This document shows, piece by piece, positions 61,519-64,000 of a DNA stretch of 64,000 nucleotides. Source of the stretch: Thermoanaerobacterium sp. RBIITD. GTDB taxonomy: Bacteria; Bacillota; Thermoanaerobacteria; Thermoanaerobacterales; Thermoanaerobacteraceae. Under the pieces are notes generated by a model. That model did not search any database. It saw only the letters and a list, made by a program, of their open reading frames with translations, and was not told the origin of the DNA. How positions within the stretch are numbered: the stretch's first letter is position 1; each line of letters begins with the position of its first letter. Location of the stretch: the NCBI RefSeq assembly GCF_900205865.1, contig NZ_LT906662.1, positions 3,299,411 through 3,363,410 of the forward strand. The letters run 5' to 3'. A program made the translations under genes and the position numbers.

Positions 61519-62517
61519 CTATTTATTCCATTTTATCACAGTAGAGCCCCATGTTAAACCGGCTCCAAACGCAACCATTAGAATTATATTGTCTTTTTTA
61601 ACCATACCTTCTTTTGATGCTTCATCAAGTGCAACTGCTACAGATGCAGCAGACATATTGCCATATTTATCAAGATTTATAAAAACTTTTTCATTAGTCA
61701 ATTTTAATCTTTTCATTCCTGCTTCTATTATTCTTATATTTGCTTGGTGCGGAATAAAAATATCTATATCATCTGGCTTTAAGCCACATTTATCTAAAAT
61801 TTCAATTGTTGCCGTATTCATCACTTTTACAGCAAATTTAAATACTTCTTGTCCTTCCATATGAATTGTATGAAGTTTATTTTTAACAGAATCTTCACTA
61901 GCTGGCATCCTCGACCCGCCTGCAGGCATATAGAGATGTTTGCCACCTTTTCCATCAGCACCTATATATGTATCTAATATGCCATAGCCATTTTCAACAG
62001 GACCAACAATGGCAGCACCAGCTCCATCTCCAAATAACACGCAGGTATTTCTGTCTTCCCAGTTTGTTATCTTTGATAGAGTATCAGCAGCAACAACAAG
62101 TATATTTTTATATGTACCATTTTCGATGAACTGTTTTGCAATAGAAAGCCCATAAATAAATCCAGAACACCCAACTTCTATATCAAATGCAGCTGCATTA
62201 TCTGCGCCTATATTTGCTTGAACTATACAAGCTGTCGACGGGAAGTTCATATCCGGTACAACTGTTGCGATTATTATTAAATCAATGTCTTTCGCAGAAA
62301 TATTTGCATCTATAAGTGCCTTTTTTGCCGCTTCTGTAGCCATATAAGATGTTGTCATTGAAGCATCAGCTATACGCCTTTCTCTGATACCTGTACGAGA
62401 TACTATCCACTCATCAGAAGTGTCTACCATTTTTTCAAGGTCAGCATTTGTAAGCCTATTCTCTGGAAGAAAGCTACCCGTGCCAAGAATTCCTGCTTTA
62501 AAACTATTTTGAGGCAC
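61519..62517 (-). CDS. fabH: FabH, beta-ketoacyl-ACP synthase III
   Basis: About 332 aa. Starts chains from acetyl- or branched acyl-Co[19 protein letters not shown] start, active Cys in [17 protein letters not shown], His in [14 protein letters not shown], Asn in [18 protein letters not shown]. The GTG at 62517 has GGAG 9 bases upstream and overlaps plsX slightly; an ATG at 62526 is the alternative. Confidence 0.96.
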   Translation of the reverse strand: MPQNSFKAGILGTGSFLPENRLTNADLEKMVDTSDEWIVSRTGIRERRIADASMTTSYMATEAAKKALIDANISAKDIDLIIIATVVPDMNFPSTACIVQANIGADNAAAFDIEVGCSGFIYGLSIAKQFIENGTYKNILVVAADTLSKITNWEDRNTCVLFGDGAGAAIVGPVENGYGILDTYIGADGKGGKHLYMPAGGSRMPASEDSVKNKLHTIHMEGQEVFKFAVKVMNTATIEILDKCGLKPDDIDIFIPHQANIRIIEAGMKRLKLTNEKVFINLDKYGNMSAASVAVALDEASKEGMVKKDNIILMVAFGAGLTWGSTVIKWNK

Positions 62518-63505
62518 TAATATCATCTCCAATCAATTCAATCTCTCTTTCTATATGTGACAAAACATCCATTTCAACAAATGTCTTTGCCTGTCTAATT
62601 GCATTAAATATTGCTTTTGATTTTGAACTACCATGTGCTTTAATTACAGGTTTTCTAATACCTAGTAATGGAGCTCCACCATATTCTGTATAATCCATTT
62701 TTTTAACGATATTTTTTAAAGCACTCATTATAAACAGTGTACCAAATTTAGTTAAGAGATTTCTTTTAAGTTCTTGCTTTAACAAAAGTGATATTACCGA
62801 TGCAGTTCCTTCCATTGATTTCAATATTGCATTACCAACGAAACCATCACATGTTACCACTTCTGCAGCACCATATGCTATATCTCTTCCCTCAACATTT
62901 CCTACAAAATTCAAATCAGAATTTTTTATTAAATCATAAGCCTGTTTTGTTAATTCATTGCCTTTTTCTTCCTCGGCACCAATATTAAATAAACCAACTC
63001 TTGGTTTTTCTATATTAAACATTTTTTGCGCATAAACACATCCCATGGCTGCAAATTGTAGCAAATTAATCGGTTTGCAATCGGTATTTGAACCTGCATC
63101 GAGTAAAATCGTTGCACCATTTATAGTAGGCAATATTGGAGCAAGTGCAGGTCTATCTATTCCTTTTATTCTACCAATCTTTAGAAGCGAGCCAGCCATT
63201 AAAGCACCAGTATTTCCCGCCGATAGAAATGCATCGACTTTTCCTTCCTTTAACAATTCAATACCAACAGCCATAGAAGAATCTTTCTTTTTTCTTATCG
63301 CCGCAACAGGTGCTTCATTATTAGTTATTACTTCTGTTGTATATATATATGTTAAACCTTTTTTATTAATTAAATATTTACTCAATTGCTCTTTATTTCC
63401 AAGCAAAATAATATCTATATCAAAGCTTTCTAAAGCCTTATATACACCTTTAACTATTTCGAGTGGTGCGTAATCACCCCCCATAGCATCAATAGCTAAT
63501 TTCAA
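62504..63505 (-). CDS. plsX: PlsX, phosphate acyltransferase
   Basis: A 333-aa enzyme that makes acyl-phosphate from acyl-ACP for phospholipid synthesis. [20 protein letters not shown] start, [39 protein letters not shown] and [20 protein letters not shown] are hallmark blocks. ATGA overlap with fapR. Confidence 0.97.
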   Translation of the reverse strand: MKLAIDAMGGDYAPLEIVKGVYKALESFDIDIILLGNKEQLSKYLINKKGLTYIYTTEVITNNEAPVAAIRKKKDSSMAVGIELLKEGKVDAFLSAGNTGALMAGSLLKIGRIKGIDRPALAPILPTINGATILLDAGSNTDCKPINLLQFAAMGCVYAQKMFNIEKPRVGLFNIGAEEEKGNELTKQAYDLIKNSDLNFVGNVEGRDIAYGAAEVVTCDGFVGNAILKSMEGTASVISLLLKQELKRNLLTKFGTLFIMSALKNIVKKMDYTEYGGAPLLGIRKPVIKAHGSSKSKAIFNAIRQAKTFVEMDVLSHIEREIELIGDDISASK

Positions 63506-64000
63506 GTTGATTGCACCCCCTTTTCTACATTCTCATCGTTTAACGATACAAGTATAAATTTCCCTCTAAATACTTCTCTGTTTTTCACTTTTATCTTAAC
63601 CCAAACAAAATATTTATTACCTCTTTTTCTTATTACTTCAGCCTTTGCAACTAGCCTGTCGCCTATTCTTACAGGATACTTATACTTAATATTTGCAACA
63701 CCTATCAGGGCAACATCTGCATCAATTACCGAAATTGCAAGGGATTCCGCTTGTGAGTAAATGTAATGGCCCCTTATTATCTTTGTCTTTAAAAAAGCCA
63801 TATCAGATGTTGGTTCAAAAACAGAAATTCCACCTTTGCCAAGCTCTAAATCAATAAGCTCACCAACAATTTCACTACCAACTATTGCTTTTACTTTATG
63901 ATAGTTCTCTTCCGCTACATTTTTTATTCTTTCACGTAATTCCGGTATACCGAGTTCCATTCTATCAAGTCTAATTGTTTGAACACTAACTGAAAATAAT
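63502..64000 (-). CDS. fapR: FapR, malonyl-CoA-responsive repressor (5' end outside window)
   Basis: The C-terminal hot-dog domain is complete ([20 protein letters not shown]-type [37 protein letters not shown]). Upstream of the internal Met at 63960 the same frame continues with [13 protein letters not shown] to the window edge, which is the recognition helix and linker of FapR ([20 protein letters not shown]). So the gene starts outside the window and the Met at 63960 is internal. FapR represses this operon and is released by malonyl-CoA in Bacillus. Confidence 0.95.
   Translation of the reverse strand, partial: LFSVSVQTIRLDRMELGIPELRERIKNVAEENYHKVKAIVGSEIVGELIDLELGKGGISVFEPTSDMAFLKTKIIRGHYIYSQAESLAISVIDADVALIGVANIKYKYPVRIGDRLVAKAEVIRKRGNKYFVWVKIKVKNREVFRGKFILVSLNDENVEKGVQST

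Noticed and set aside
1-64000. CRISPR arrays, tRNA or rRNA genes, phage integrase or att sites
   Set aside because: No regularly spaced direct repeats, no tRNA-like cloverleaf or rRNA sequence and no recombinase gene was noticed on reading both strands.

Overview
The window is a low-GC (AT-rich) stretch from an endospore-forming, flagellated, anaerobic-type Firmicute. Gene order, the CodY/FapR/SpoVS set, the clostridial layout of the flagellar operon (motA and motB inside it) and the protein sequences all resemble Thermoanaerobacterium/Thermoanaerobacter. This assignment is made by recognition, not by a search. Nearly every gene lies on the minus strand, so operons read from high to low coordinates. 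Both edges cut genes: fliQ at the left, fapR at the right.

Regions, left to right. (1) 1-16139: one long flagellar/chemotaxis operon transcribed flgB-flgC-fliE-F-G-H-I-J-ylxF-fliK-flgD-(TIGR02530)-flgE-flbD-motA-motB-fliL-fliM-fliY-cheY-fliO-fliP-fliQ. It builds the rod, MS ring, export apparatus, hook, stator and switch, and has its own SigA-type promoter behind the codY terminator. (2) 16376-22374: dprA-topA-hslV-hslU-codY. (3) 22488-23590: rnhB-yraN on the plus strand. (4) 23580-30861: ylxM-ffh-rpsP-khpA-rimM-trmD-rplS-rbgA-yifB-trpS, an SRP/ribosome-maturation operon with a canonical promoter. (5) 30900-36160: an accessory zone of IS fragments, a lipoprotein gene, a secreted SpoIID-domain gene, a broken radical-SAM peptide-maturase gene and a GAF-LuxR regulator. 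(6) 36166-50270: an ABC export island with an ECF sigma factor, a membrane-anchored sigma regulator, four large FtsX-type permeases, two intact ATPases, one ATPase with an internal deletion, a subtilase remnant and an orphan permease tail. (7) 50579-55455: smc-ftsY, and spoVS behind a textbook SigH promoter. (8) 55550-64000: the fatty-acid operon fapR-plsX-fabH-fabK-fabD-fabG-acpP-fabF, followed by rnc and an Elp3-like radical-SAM gene.

The most interesting part is 30.9-50.3 kb. Two promoter-like motifs of identical architecture (TGAGnC-N16-CGTC) lie upstream of the sigma gene and of the first permease. This suggests an autoregulated ECF regulon driving an amplified MacB/Bce-like export array. 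Broken pieces of a radical-SAM peptide maturase and of a subtilase in the same neighbourhood suggest the array once served a peptide (RiPP-type) maturation and export locus that has partly decayed through IS activity and tandem duplication. A second point of interest is the hook gene flgE: a structured leader precedes it and a perfect hairpin follows it, as expected for post-transcriptional control of one cistron in a long operon.

No tRNA, rRNA, CRISPR array, integrase or complete insertion sequence was seen.
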